Source: an uncultured Amaricoccus sp. (lineage in GTDB: Bacteria; Pseudomonadota; Alphaproteobacteria; Rhodobacterales; Rhodobacteraceae). Taken from it: a stretch of DNA of 64,000 nt. The number at the start of each line of letters is the position of its first letter. The first letter of the stretch is position 1. A program made the translations under genes and the position numbers. Positions 1-10,123 of this stretch are shown one piece after another. The notes under the pieces are model-generated. The model did no database searches and was not told the DNA's origin. It saw nothing but the letters and a program-made list of their open reading frames with translations. Location of the stretch: positions 1 through 64,000 of the forward strand of contig NZ_CALAGI010000156.1 of NCBI RefSeq assembly GCF_937891315.1, read 5' to 3'.

Positions 1-51
1 AACTTCCTCGCCGTCGTCACCATCGCCGCTATCGTACTCTGGATACGGTAA
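1..51 (+). CDS. C-terminal end of an unidentified membrane protein (partial)
   Basis: The first 48 bases read in frame 1 as NFLAVVTIAAIVLWIR followed by TAA. This is a hydrophobic stretch ending in a single arginine, as in the last transmembrane helix of a membrane protein. The rest of the gene lies outside the window, so no family can be given. It converges with rsmA, whose stop lies 14 bp away. The reading could be chance, since only 16 codons are visible. Confidence 0.4.
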   Translation, partial: NFLAVVTIAAIVLWIR

Positions 52-64
52 GTGTTCACAGATC

Positions 65-940
65 CTAGCCGGGCGTCGCTTCGGGACGGGGCGGTCTTGC
101 CCCGGCCCGCGCCTCGACGGCGCGACTGAGCCGGCAGAATGCTTCGAGCGATACCTGTTCCGCGCGTTCCGTGGGCGGGATGCCGGCTTCCGCCAACAGG
201 GCCTCCACGTCGCCCAAAGGTCGCAGGCTGGCGCGGAGCATCTTGCGGCGCTGACCGAAGGCGAGGGCGACGACGCGGCCGAGGGTCGCGGCGTCGGCCG
301 GAAACCGCGGCGCCTCAAGCCGGTCGAGCTGAACCACGGCGCTCGTCACCTTCGGCGGCGGGGTGAAGGCGCGGGCCGGCAGTTCGAAGGCGATGCGCGC
401 GTTCGCCCGCCACTGCGCCAGAATCGACAACCGGCCATAGGCCTTGGAGCCCGGCGCCGCGACGATCCGTTCGGCGACCTCCTTCTGGAACATCAACGTC
501 AGGCTCTGCCAGAACGGTGGCCAGCTCGGCGGGGTCAGCCAGCGCACCAGAAGCTCGGTCCCGACATTGTAGGGCAGGTTCGCCACCACCCGGATCGGCG
601 GCGTCAGACACGCCAGCGGATCGAGCGCCAGCGCGTCGCCCTCGATCACCGTCAGCCGCCCGGGATAGGCGGCCGCGATCTCGGTCAGCGCGGGCAGGCA
701 GCGGGCGTCGCGCTCGATCGCCACCACGTGCCGCGCTCCCTCCATCAGCAGCGCGCGGGTCAGTCCGCCCGGCCCCGGCCCGATCTCCAGCACGTCGCAG
801 GCGCCGATGTCGCCGGCCCGCCGGGCGATCTTCGCCGTGAGATTGAGGTCGAGCAGGAAGTTCTGGCCGAGCGCCTTGCGCGCCGCGAGTCCATGCGTCG
901 CGATCACCTCGCGCAGCGGCGGCAGGCCGTCGTCGCTCAC
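65..940 (-). CDS. rsmA: 16S rRNA (adenine1518-N6/adenine1519-N6)-dimethyltransferase
   Basis: RsmA/KsgA transfers four methyl groups from SAM to two adjacent adenines in the 3'-terminal hairpin of 16S rRNA, a late step in 30S assembly in the cytoplasm. The 291-residue length is normal. The SAM-binding motif I LEIGPGPG lies at residues 51-58, and the NLPY motif of N6-adenine methyltransferases at 121-124. The N-terminal KALGQNFLLD segment at residues 22-31 is typical of the family. The start is GTG and overlaps the pdxA stop as GTGA, which indicates translational coupling. It is the last gene of the lptF-lptG-lptD-surA-pdxA-rsmA unit, as in many proteobacteria. Confidence 0.96.
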   Translation of the reverse strand: MSDDGLPPLREVIATHGLAARKALGQNFLLDLNLTAKIARRAGDIGACDVLEIGPGPGGLTRALLMEGARHVVAIERDARCLPALTEIAAAYPGRLTVIEGDALALDPLACLTPPIRVVANLPYNVGTELLVRWLTPPSWPPFWQSLTLMFQKEVAERIVAAPGSKAYGRLSILAQWRANARIAFELPARAFTPPPKVTSAVVQLDRLEAPRFPADAATLGRVVALAFGQRRKMLRASLRPLGDVEALLAEAGIPPTERAEQVSLEAFCRLSRAVEARAGARPPRPEATPG

Positions 941-1929
941 CGATTGGCCTGTCGCGTCTCGCCCAGCGACCGCGCGAGCCGCAGCGCGGCGATCAGGCTG
1001 GTCGGACTGGCGCGGTTCTGGCCGGCGATGTCATAGGCGGTGCCGTGGTCCGGCGAGGTTCGCACGAAATCGAGCCCAAGCGTCACATTGACCCCGCCTT
1101 CGAAATCCACCGTCTTGATCGGGATCAGCGCCTGGTCGTGATACATGCAGACCGCCGCGTCGTAGCGTGCCCGCGCCGCGGGGTGAAACAGCGTATCGGC
1201 CGAATACGGACCCATCGCCGCGATCCCTTCGAGCCGCAGCCGGCTGAGAACCGGAGCGATCACCGTGATCTCCTCGGTCCCCATCGCTCCGCCCTCTCCG
1301 GCGTGAGGATTGAGCCCCGCCACCGCGATCCTGGGCGCCGCGACGCCGAAATCGGTGATCAGCGCCCGATGCGTGATCCGCAGCGTTTCCTCCAGCAGCG
1401 GCGGGGTCAGCGCGACCGGAACCTCGGCGAGCGGGATATGGATCGTCACCGGCACCACGCGGAGATCCGGCGCCACCAGCATCATTACCGGCAACGGCGC
1501 GCCGGAGAGATGGGCGAGAAATTCGGTATGACCGGGAAAGGCGAAACGCGCCCCTTCGCGCAGCGCCTTCTTCTGGATCGGGTTGGTGCAGAGCGCCAGC
1601 GCGGCGCCGGAACGGGTAAGCTCGACCCCCCGCGCGATGATCTCGATGACGGCGGCGGCGTTCTCGGGCGCCGGCGAGCCGGGCGGCGCGGGGCGGGGCA
1701 GGGCATGCGGCAGCACCGGCAGCCCCTCGGCCATCGCCGCCGCCGCCTCCCCGGGGGCCGCGATCGGTCGCGGCGACAGGCCGAGCGCGCCGCCGATCCC
1801 CGCGAGATGCGACACGTCGCCGATGATGAAGAACGGCGCCGCGTCGCGCAGTTCGAGCCACGCCTTGAACGCGATCTCGCCGCCGATCCCGGCGGGATCG
1901 CCCAAGGTCAGAGCAACCGGCGTTGTCAT
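937..1929 (-). CDS. pdxA: 4-hydroxythreonine-4-phosphate dehydrogenase
   Basis: PdxA oxidises 4-hydroxy-L-threonine phosphate with NAD(P) and decarboxylates it, giving the aminoacetone phosphate that PdxJ uses for pyridoxal phosphate synthesis. The 330-residue protein has the family N-terminus ALTLGDPAGIGGEI, the metal-ligand motif PGHTEFLAHL near residue 130, the NPHAGEGG motif near 210 and the C-terminal DHGTAYDIAG segment. It overlaps surA upstream and rsmA downstream by 4 bp each, so it is co-translated inside the outer-membrane biogenesis operon. The start is ATG at 1929. The surA-pdxA-rsmA order is conserved widely in proteobacteria. Confidence 0.95.
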   Translation of the reverse strand: MTTPVALTLGDPAGIGGEIAFKAWLELRDAAPFFIIGDVSHLAGIGGALGLSPRPIAAPGEAAAAMAEGLPVLPHALPRPAPPGSPAPENAAAVIEIIARGVELTRSGAALALCTNPIQKKALREGARFAFPGHTEFLAHLSGAPLPVMMLVAPDLRVVPVTIHIPLAEVPVALTPPLLEETLRITHRALITDFGVAAPRIAVAGLNPHAGEGGAMGTEEITVIAPVLSRLRLEGIAAMGPYSADTLFHPAARARYDAAVCMYHDQALIPIKTVDFEGGVNVTLGLDFVRTSPDHGTAYDIAGQNRASPTSLIAALRLARSLGETRQANR

Positions 1930-2867
1930 CGCGTGACGATCAGGGCGTCGCTGAGCAGTTCCTGGAGATAGCCCTGGCCAAAGCTGTTGATGCGCTCGCC
2001 GAAGAGCCTCTGGCGCAGGGCGTCGCGCACTGCCGGATCGTCGGCCTGCACTGGCTCGGGCGCGGCCTGCCGGCTGGAAATGAGCTTCAGGATCGCGAGC
2101 CCGCCGCCGATCGGCATCGGCCGCGTCACCTGGCCCGGGCGCAACAGCAGGATCTGGCTCCGGATCGCGGGCGGCATCTGGGTGAGGGGGATCTCGGCCA
2201 TGACGCCGCCGTTCTCGGCCGTGGTGCTGCGGCTGTGGGTGCGCGCGGCGTCCGCGAAGCTCGCGCCGCGGGAAAGGTCGCGATAGAGGTTATCGGCGAA
2301 GGCGATGGTCTCGGGCTCGCCGCGTTCGGCGAAGGGCAGGGCGATCTCGCCGAGGGTCACCATCTCGCGCGGGCTGGTCGCCGCGAGTTCGAGCGCCCGG
2401 TCGAGGTCGGCGTCGGTCGGCGTCGCGCGGGCGCGGAAGCGGTTGACCACCACTTCGCGCCACATGATGCCGGCTTCGACGAAATCATCCATGGTCTGAC
2501 GGTCGATCTTCCGCGCGACCAGCACCTCGTTCACATTGTCCATGGTCAGGCCGCGATTGGTCGCGAATTCTTCCAGCCCCTGCTGGACCGCGCCGTCGGG
2601 CAGCTCGATATCGAGAGCCTTGCCCGCCTGAATCTTCAGCCGATCCTCGGTCAGCTGCTCTATGGCCTGCGCGCGCAGATCGCCGGTGGCACCCATGGCG
2701 CCGAGCAGCAGGGCGCGCTGATCGATGTCATAATGGGTGATGACGCCCTGGTTCACGGTGATCGCGGGGGCGTAGCGATTGTCCGCCGCGTTGAGCGGCC
2801 CACCCGGTCCGAGGTAGCCCAATCCGAGGCCGCAGACCGCCAGAAGAGCCTTCCATGCCATTCGCAT
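1926..2867 (-). CDS. surA: SurA-type periplasmic peptidyl-prolyl isomerase/chaperone
   Basis: This is a periplasmic chaperone for unfolded outer-membrane proteins. The visible parts are a signal peptide (MAWKALLAVCGLGLGYLG), a SurA N-terminal helical domain, and one parvulin domain containing FADAARTHSRSTTAENGG. The protein is about 313 residues, shorter than E. coli SurA (428), and has one parvulin domain where E. coli has two, as is usual in alphaproteobacteria. I chose the start at 2867 (MRMAWK). The frame stays open upstream to 2930, but that would overlap the end of lptD and place 21 polar residues before the signal peptide. It sits directly after lptD, itself a SurA-dependent client in E. 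coli. Confidence 0.85.
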   Translation of the reverse strand: MRMAWKALLAVCGLGLGYLGPGGPLNAADNRYAPAITVNQGVITHYDIDQRALLLGAMGATGDLRAQAIEQLTEDRLKIQAGKALDIELPDGAVQQGLEEFATNRGLTMDNVNEVLVARKIDRQTMDDFVEAGIMWREVVVNRFRARATPTDADLDRALELAATSPREMVTLGEIALPFAERGEPETIAFADNLYRDLSRGASFADAARTHSRSTTAENGGVMAEIPLTQMPPAIRSQILLLRPGQVTRPMPIGGGLAILKLISSRQAAPEPVQADDPAVRDALRQRLFGERINSFGQGYLQELLSDALIVTR

Positions 2868-2893
2868 TCGCGCCCCTCCCGGGCAGCCTGTCG

Positions 2894-5059
2894 TCACGTC
2901 TTGCGCGCCGCGCATACACCCGCGGGCCATTTGCGCTCGCTCGATCCGCCAAGCCCCGCGAGGCGCACGCTGAAGCCGACCGATGTCGAGGGCGGCACAT
3001 TAGTCGATGACGTATAGCGGCGCGAGACCGAAAGGTCGAACTCCGCGCAATCATTGCCATAGGTCAGGCCGCCACCCGCCCGCAGATTGGCGCCCGTCAC
3101 GACGTCGTAGCGCCAGAGGCCGCGAACCTCCCAGTTGGGCATCACGCGGTAGCGCGCATCGAGGCCGAACTCGTTGGTCTCCGGCTGCGCGCCATAGTAG
3201 GGATTGTAGCCTTCCGCGAGATAGACATAGGCCGCGCGCAGCGCGCCGCGATCCTGTTCGTAGGTCATCGCGAATTCGTTGCGGTTGAAGCTGAAATCGG
3301 TGTCGAAGAGTGCCCGGTTCACCAGGCTGAGGGCGGTGCCGAAATTGACCGATACGGCGGCGACCACGTCGGACGACTGCCCGGCGAGACCGGTGCTCTC
3401 GTAGAAATCGGGATCGGCCTTGGCGCGGAACACCTGTCCGACGACGACGCCCAGCGACCAGCCGGCCGGGTCGTAGCGGGTATAGCCCAACCCGACATTG
3501 GCGCGGAGCCCGGTCTCGATCCGATCCTCCCCGGGAAAGCGGTTCAGCGCGAAGAGGTTCGTCTCGTCGAATTCGACGAGCGTGCTGTCGTTGTTCGGAA
3601 CGTCGTCTTCGCCGAGCGTGTCGGAATAAATTACCTGTACGATCGGCTCGATGACATGGGCGGCGCGGCCGCTCGCGCGCATCAGCGGCCAGCGCAATTC
3701 GAAATTCACGTTCGGGTCGGTGCGGAACAGGACGTCGCCGGACTGGTCCGGATCATCCCACACCCGATAGATGTCGAAACCCGCGATCGCGCCGGCGGTC
3801 GCCAGCACGCCCTGGGGCAGGGTCCAGACCCGGCGCCAGTCGATATCGCCACCCCCGCGCAACGCGTCCTGGCCGTCCTGGCGGATGATGCCGAGCGCCT
3901 GGGCGTCGAGTGACATCCGGCCACCGACCATCGGAGCGTCGAACAACCGATGATAGGTGAACTCCGGCAGCACGAAAGGAATGCTGGCGGTGTCCTCGTT
4001 CTCGCGCAGGCTCTGGAAGGCGACGGTGCCGAGTTCGAAATAGTCGTGCTCGCGGTTGCGCAGGATACGCGCCGTGCTGGTCAGCAGGTCGGAGTCGGAA
4101 TAGTCGAACTGCTGCAGGAAGGTGTCGTCGCTGGCGAGCGCGAGATCGAAATCGGTGACGAACCCCTCACCAAGGCCGAAATCCCCGAGGGCGAACTCGC
4201 CGACCGCGAAGGCCGCGCCCCGCCCTGGCGTGCCGCCGAGGCCGTCGTCGAGGGCCACGACGCCGTTGAAGTCGAAGCCGCCGTTGGCATAGCGCTGGCG
4301 ATACTCGCCCTCGAAGAGCTTGGCGCCGGTGGTGGTGAAGAACGGCGTGACCGTCGCATCCGCCGCCGGCGACAGCGCCCAGTAGTACGGTATCTTGAGC
4401 CCCAGCCCGAAGATGTTGGAATTGACGCCGACCGGCACCAGAACGCCGCTTGCCCGGCCGACGGAGGGATCGGGAATGCTCAGCCGCGGCAGATAGCCGA
4501 CCGGCACGCCATAGACTTCGAGCGTCGCATTCTCGAAGAAGATGCGCTTGGCCTCGGCGTCCTGCGTCACCCGGGCGGCGCGGATCGCCCAGGTCGGCGT
4601 CGGATTGCCTTCGCAGATGGTGCAGGAACTGGCGATCGCCCGGTAGAGCGTGGTGTAGCGTCCCTGCGAGCGCCGCGCCTCGGCGGCGGCGAGTTGCAAC
4701 TGACCGGCGATCAGCAGCTGGGCGCTCTCGATCAGTCCGTCGGTGATATCGGCGGACAGGTCCGCGCTGTCGGCGAGCAGGATGCCGCGCTCGGGATCGG
4801 TGATCTGGATCGGGCCGACCGCGCGAATCCTGTCCGCCTTCTCGTCATAGGTGATCGAGGTCGCCTTCAGCACCCGACCCTCGTAGAGCACCTCGACATC
4901 GCCGGTGGCGACAAGGAGGCCGGTCTCCCGGTCGTAGGTCACTTCGTCGGCGATCAGGCTGGCCGGCGGCTGGTCCGCCTCCGGCGACTGGGCGCGCAGG
5001 CCCGTCGCGGCGACCGCGAGCGCAAGGCCGAACGCGATGAACCGACCCCGCTGCGACAT
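2894..5059 (-). CDS. lptD: LPS-assembly outer-membrane protein LptD
   Basis: LptD is the outer-membrane beta-barrel that inserts lipopolysaccharide into the outer leaflet together with LptE. The 721-residue protein starts with a signal peptide (FIAFGLALAVAATGLRAQ). An OstA/LptA-like N-terminal domain follows (residues about 30-130, with LLVATGDVEVLYEGRVLKA), and then a long barrel rich in aromatic and Gly/Asp-containing strands. A SSCTIC pair of cysteines followed by NPTPTWAIRA lies near residues 147-160, typical of alphaproteobacterial LptD. It lies between lptG and surA, so inner-membrane export genes and an outer-membrane insertion gene share one transcription unit. Confidence 0.93.
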   Translation of the reverse strand: MSQRGRFIAFGLALAVAATGLRAQSPEADQPPASLIADEVTYDRETGLLVATGDVEVLYEGRVLKATSITYDEKADRIRAVGPIQITDPERGILLADSADLSADITDGLIESAQLLIAGQLQLAAAEARRSQGRYTTLYRAIASSCTICEGNPTPTWAIRAARVTQDAEAKRIFFENATLEVYGVPVGYLPRLSIPDPSVGRASGVLVPVGVNSNIFGLGLKIPYYWALSPAADATVTPFFTTTGAKLFEGEYRQRYANGGFDFNGVVALDDGLGGTPGRGAAFAVGEFALGDFGLGEGFVTDFDLALASDDTFLQQFDYSDSDLLTSTARILRNREHDYFELGTVAFQSLRENEDTASIPFVLPEFTYHRLFDAPMVGGRMSLDAQALGIIRQDGQDALRGGGDIDWRRVWTLPQGVLATAGAIAGFDIYRVWDDPDQSGDVLFRTDPNVNFELRWPLMRASGRAAHVIEPIVQVIYSDTLGEDDVPNNDSTLVEFDETNLFALNRFPGEDRIETGLRANVGLGYTRYDPAGWSLGVVVGQVFRAKADPDFYESTGLAGQSSDVVAAVSVNFGTALSLVNRALFDTDFSFNRNEFAMTYEQDRGALRAAYVYLAEGYNPYYGAQPETNEFGLDARYRVMPNWEVRGLWRYDVVTGANLRAGGGLTYGNDCAEFDLSVSRRYTSSTNVPPSTSVGFSVRLAGLGGSSERKWPAGVCAARKT

Positions 5060-5105
5060 GCCGTTCCTGTGACCGATCCCACGCTTTGCGCGCGCGCCTT
5101 CGTGA

Positions 5106-6200
5106 TTACCCGTCTTCGAGATGCAACAGCAAGCCCAGGGCCAGCAGGATGGCGGCGACGGGCGGCGTCCAGGCGGCGACCAGCAGCGGAATCTGGCCGC
5201 GCGCGCCGAGCGTCTCCGAGAAATCCTTGAGGAAGTAGAGCGCGAATCCCGCCATCACCGCGAGCAGGATCATCACCCCGGTCTGGCCGAACCGCGTCGG
5301 GCGCAGTGCGAAGGCGGCGCCGATCAGCACCATCGCGGCGAAGAGCGCGGGCTTTGCCAGCTCGCTCTGAAGGAACAGCCGGTGGCGCTGGCCGGAGAAA
5401 CCCGATTCCTCCATCTGCGAGATGAAGCCGCCGAGATGCCAGAACCCCACCACTTCCGGCGGCGCGAAGCTGTCGAGGATCTGGTCGCTGGTCAGCGCGG
5501 TCGGCAGGGTGATCCGCTTCGCCTGCGACACGCGCTCGAACCGCCCGTCCGCGTCGAGATCCCATTGCGTCGCCTGCTCGATCAGCCAGGCGCCGGGCGT
5601 CAGTCGCGCGGCCGGCGCGTCGATGCGGGTGTAGATCGTGCCATCGCGGTCGAAGCGATAGACCCGCACCCGGCTCAGCACCGTGCCGTCGGCGTTGGTG
5701 CGCGCCGCCTGGATCACGCTCTGGCCGTCGGGATCGGCCTGGCGCAGCCAGACGCCATCGGCCGAGAAGGAGAGCTGGCTGGCGCCGTCGCCCCGGAACT
5801 CGTCCTCGAGCGCGAGGCCGCGCTTGATGGTCGCCGCGACGAAGGGATTGACCACCGCGACGAAGATCGCGCCGAGGATCACCGCCGCGCCGACCGGCAC
5901 CCGGATCAGGCGCAGCGCCGAGACGCCGGAGGCGCGCATGACCACGAGCTCGCTGGTGCGGGCGAAGCGCAGGAAGGTGACGAGGCTGGCCAGCATCAGC
6001 ACGAGCGGGAAAATCTGGTAGAGCGTCTCGGGTGCCTGCAGGAGCGTGATGCGCATCACGTCGGCGCCGCCCGCGGCGGTGTCGCCGAACCGCCGCAGGT
6101 TCTCGACCGAGCCGAACAGCACGACGACGAACGCCAGCACCGCGAAGACCGCGAGCAGCGCGCGCAGAAAGCCGCGCAGGACATAGTTCCAGAGGATCAC
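5106..6200 (-). CDS. lptG: LPS export ABC transporter permease LptG
   Basis: This is one of the two inner-membrane permeases of the LptB2FG exporter, which extracts LPS from the inner membrane and passes it to LptC/LptA. The 364-residue YjgP/YjgQ-family protein has three N-terminal transmembrane helices (residues about 10-115), a periplasmic beta-jellyroll domain (about 130-270) and three C-terminal helices. The FARTSELVVMRASGVSALRL segment after the second helix is the coupling-helix region facing LptB. It follows lptF with a 4-bp overlap (6197-6200). The ATPase LptB is not in the window. Confidence 0.93.
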   Translation of the reverse strand: MILWNYVLRGFLRALLAVFAVLAFVVVLFGSVENLRRFGDTAAGGADVMRITLLQAPETLYQIFPLVLMLASLVTFLRFARTSELVVMRASGVSALRLIRVPVGAAVILGAIFVAVVNPFVAATIKRGLALEDEFRGDGASQLSFSADGVWLRQADPDGQSVIQAARTNADGTVLSRVRVYRFDRDGTIYTRIDAPAARLTPGAWLIEQATQWDLDADGRFERVSQAKRITLPTALTSDQILDSFAPPEVVGFWHLGGFISQMEESGFSGQRHRLFLQSELAKPALFAAMVLIGAAFALRPTRFGQTGVMILLAVMAGFALYFLKDFSETLGARGQIPLLVAAWTPPVAAILLALGLLLHLEDG

Positions 6201-7312
6201 GCCAGCACTCCCGACGGACGGCGCGGCCGCGCGAGCCGCCGTGCCAGCACGACGACATAGAGGATGCCGAGCAGGATCGGCAGATACATCAGTGGCCAGA
6301 GGTCGGCCGATTCCTGTACCTGCGCGCGGGTGACGAAGACGAGGATCTGCAGCAGGGCCGATACGCCGATCGCGACGATCACCCGGCGTCCGAAGCCGCT
6401 GCGCCGATAGCCGCCGGCGAGGATCGTCACCAGCGCGATCATGGGGAAGATGGTGGCGAGCAGAGGCAGCGTCAGCTTGTAGTGCCCTTCGGCCACGAAG
6501 TCGCCGCGGCTGTGGCGTCCGGATGCGAGCATCGTCTCGGTCGGCCGGACGAGCTCGATCACCGAATATTCGGACGGCCGCCGGGTCCGCGCGTTCTCGT
6601 CGCGCAGAAGGTCGCTGAGATCGAACACGAACTGGTCGAACCGTACCGTGCTCATCTGCTGGCTGCGCTCGTTGAGCGACAGCGCCACCCCGTCGAGCAT
6701 CACGAGCCGCGCCTCGTCCCCCTCGCGCAGGAGCCGCGCGTGCTCCGCCGAATAGGTGATCGGCCGCAGGAATTCGCGCTGGTCGTTGAGGAAGATGCCC
6801 GACATCTCTCCCGCCCGGCTCGTGTCCTGGATGAAGAGCGTCAGCCCGGGCAGCGGGTGCAGGAATTGCCGCTCGACGATCAGCGCGTTGGCGAGGTCGG
6901 AGCGGATCGCCTGGGTGCGGTCGGCGAGCAACCCGCCGGAGAGCGGCACCAGGAACATGAGCACCACCGCCATCGCCACGCCGACCATGGCGCCGAAGGC
7001 TCCGACCGAGCGCAGGAGGCCGACGGGGCTGAGCCCGGCCGACATCATCACCACGAGTTCGGATTCGGTATAGAGCCGGTTGAGCGCGAAGAGCGAGGCG
7101 CCGATCCCCGACAGCGGCAGCACAATGACGAAGACCTGCGGCATGACGAGCGCCGAGAAGGTCAGGAACACCATGGCACTCTGGCCGCTGGCGATCACGG
7201 TATCGATCAGTCGCACCGCCTGGGTCAGCCAGACGACGCCGGTGAAGACCAGCACGAAAAAGCCGAAGGCCGTGATCAGCTGAGCCAGGATGTAGCGGTC
7301 CAGTCGCCTCAA
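6197..7312 (-). CDS. lptF: LPS export ABC transporter permease LptF
   Basis: This is the partner of LptG in the LPS exporter. The 371-residue protein begins LRRLDRYILAQL, has transmembrane helices near residues 13-33, 48-75 and 95-120, a periplasmic domain, and three C-terminal helices (IFPMIALVTILAGG onward). The coupling region reads LYTESELVVMMSAGLSP. I placed the start at TTG 7312, after a purine-rich GGGAGACGAGG. The frame stays open another 459 bases upstream, but that part runs over the divergent pepA gene and has no family similarity. It is the first gene of the outer-membrane assembly operon. Its promoter region holds three tandem 14-bp repeats. Confidence 0.92.
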   Translation of the reverse strand: MRRLDRYILAQLITAFGFFVLVFTGVVWLTQAVRLIDTVIASGQSAMVFLTFSALVMPQVFVIVLPLSGIGASLFALNRLYTESELVVMMSAGLSPVGLLRSVGAFGAMVGVAMAVVLMFLVPLSGGLLADRTQAIRSDLANALIVERQFLHPLPGLTLFIQDTSRAGEMSGIFLNDQREFLRPITYSAEHARLLREGDEARLVMLDGVALSLNERSQQMSTVRFDQFVFDLSDLLRDENARTRRPSEYSVIELVRPTETMLASGRHSRGDFVAEGHYKLTLPLLATIFPMIALVTILAGGYRRSGFGRRVIVAIGVSALLQILVFVTRAQVQESADLWPLMYLPILLGILYVVVLARRLARPRRPSGVLA

Positions 7313-7329
7313 GTCCGCGCCTCGTCTCC

Positions 7330-7371
7330 CAGCCCCGTCGTCACAGCGTCGTCGTACCAGCGTTGTCGTAC
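7330..7371. repeat. three tandem 14-bp direct repeats between lptF and pepA
   Basis: Three head-to-tail 14-mers on the plus strand: CAGCCCCGTCGTCA, CAGCGTCGTCGTAC and CAGCGTTGTCGTAC. The second and third differ at one position, and the first is more diverged. They fill the middle of the 142-bp gap between the divergent starts of lptF (7312) and pepA (7455). The position suits a regulator-binding array, but the function is inference. Confidence 0.6.
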
Positions 7372-7454
7372 CCGGGGGCGCGCGGCGGCCGTCTGGCCAA
7401 GGCCGGCGAAAGCCGCTAGGGCTTGCCCTCGCCACGCAACCTACGGAGACCGCT

Positions 7455-8933
<1,479 letters not shown>

Positions 8934-8938
8934 GCGCC

Positions 8939-9397
8939 ATGGCCGAGGTCTGGTTCTATCAACTGACCGCCTCGCCGCTGGAGCAGACCCTGCCCAACCT
9001 TCTCGAACGGTCGCTCGAGCGCGGCTGGCGGGTGCTGCTGCGCTGTGGTTCCGCCGCCGGGATGGAGGAGCTTGACGCGCTGCTCTGGACCTACCGCGAC
9101 GCGTCCTTCCTGCCGCATGGCACGTCGCGACGCGACCACGCCGACCGGCAGCCGATCTACCTGACCATCGGCGACGAGAATCCCAATCGCGCCCGGATCC
9201 TGATGCTGGTCGATGGCGCCCGCGCGGCGCCGGAGGAGATGCGGGAGTTCGAGCGCACCTGTCTCGTCTTCGATGGCAACGACGCGCCGCGGCTGGAAGA
9301 GGCGCGGCGCGACTGGCGCGCGGTCCGCGCGGCGGGCCTGCCGGCGAAATACTGGGCCCAGGAGGACGGCCGATGGATCCAGAAGGCGAGCGGGTGA
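8939..9397 (+). CDS. holC: DNA polymerase III chi subunit
   Basis: Chi links the clamp loader to single-stranded DNA-binding protein at the replication fork. The 152-residue protein starts AEVWFYQLTASPLEQTLPNL. It carries the family pattern of a Rossmann-like fold with RGWRVLLRCGS, LWTYRDASFLPHG and LVFDGND. The ATG at 8939 lies 5 bp after the pepA stop. The frame is open further upstream inside pepA, but only the part from 8939 resembles HolC. It converges on the liv operon, whose last stop is 27 bp away. Confidence 0.93.
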   Translation: MAEVWFYQLTASPLEQTLPNLLERSLERGWRVLLRCGSAAGMEELDALLWTYRDASFLPHGTSRRDHADRQPIYLTIGDENPNRARILMLVDGARAAPEEMREFERTCLVFDGNDAPRLEEARRDWRAVRAAGLPAKYWAQEDGRWIQKASG

Positions 9398-9424
9398 CCG
9401 GACAACGGAGGCGACGCCGGATCC

Positions 9425-10123
9425 TCAGACCCCGACATATTGGCGGAATTGCGGCGCGTCGGGCGTCAACCGCGCGGCGTCCAGCGTCTCGGCGGTGGCG
9501 CCGTTGACGACGAAGCTCACGCGGTCGGCGATGGACAGCACCGCCTCCACCCGTTGCTCGACGAGCACGGTCGCGACGCCGGTCGATTTCAGCGCCATGA
9601 TCGTCTCGCGGATCAGGGTGATCATCGAAGGTTGCAGCCCTTCGGTCGGCTCGTCCAGCAGCAGCACCTTTGGTTCGAGGCAGAGAGCGCGGGCGATGGC
9701 GAGCATCTGCTGCTCACCACCCGACAGGGTGCCGGAAACCTGGGCCAGCCGGTCGCGCAGGCGGGGAAAGAGCGACAGCACCCGCTCCCGCGTCTCGGTG
9801 CCCCGGCCGCGCGTCATCAGGCCGACCTCGATATTCTCGGCGACCGTCAGCTCGGCGAAGAGGCGCCGGCCCTGCGGCACATAGGCGATGCCGAGCCGCG
9901 GAATCCGGTGCGCCGGCAGTGCCTCGATCGGTACACCATCGAGCAGTATCCGACCGGCGCTCGGGCGGACAAGACCCATGATCGCCTTCAGCGCCGTCGA
10001 TTTGCCGGCGCCGTTGCGGCCCATGACGCAGAGCAGTTCGCCCGCCGCGACGGACAGCGACAGCCCGCGCAGCACCCGGGCCCCGCCATATCCCGCCTCG
10101 ATCTCCTCGACCCGCAGCATCAT
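9425..10123 (-). CDS. livF: branched-chain amino acid-type ABC transporter ATPase LivF
   Basis: This is one of two cytoplasmic ATPases of a LIV-type (HAAT family) importer. It has 232 residues. Walker A GRNGAGKS is at residues 35-42, the Q-loop at YVPQGRRLF (81-89), the signature LSGGEQQML near 133-141, Walker B KVLLLDEPT at 152-160 and the switch region VLVEQ at 186-190, with Gln in place of the usual His as is common in LivF. The start at 10123 overlaps the livG stop (ATGA). A second in-frame ATG at 10120 is equally possible, because GGGGGG directly precedes the first. Confidence 0.92.
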   Translation of the reverse strand: MMLRVEEIEAGYGGARVLRGLSLSVAAGELLCVMGRNGAGKSTALKAIMGLVRPSAGRILLDGVPIEALPAHRIPRLGIAYVPQGRRLFAELTVAENIEVGLMTRGRGTETRERVLSLFPRLRDRLAQVSGTLSGGEQQMLAIARALCLEPKVLLLDEPTEGLQPSMITLIRETIMALKSTGVATVLVEQRVEAVLSIADRVSFVVNGATAETLDAARLTPDAPQFRQYVGV

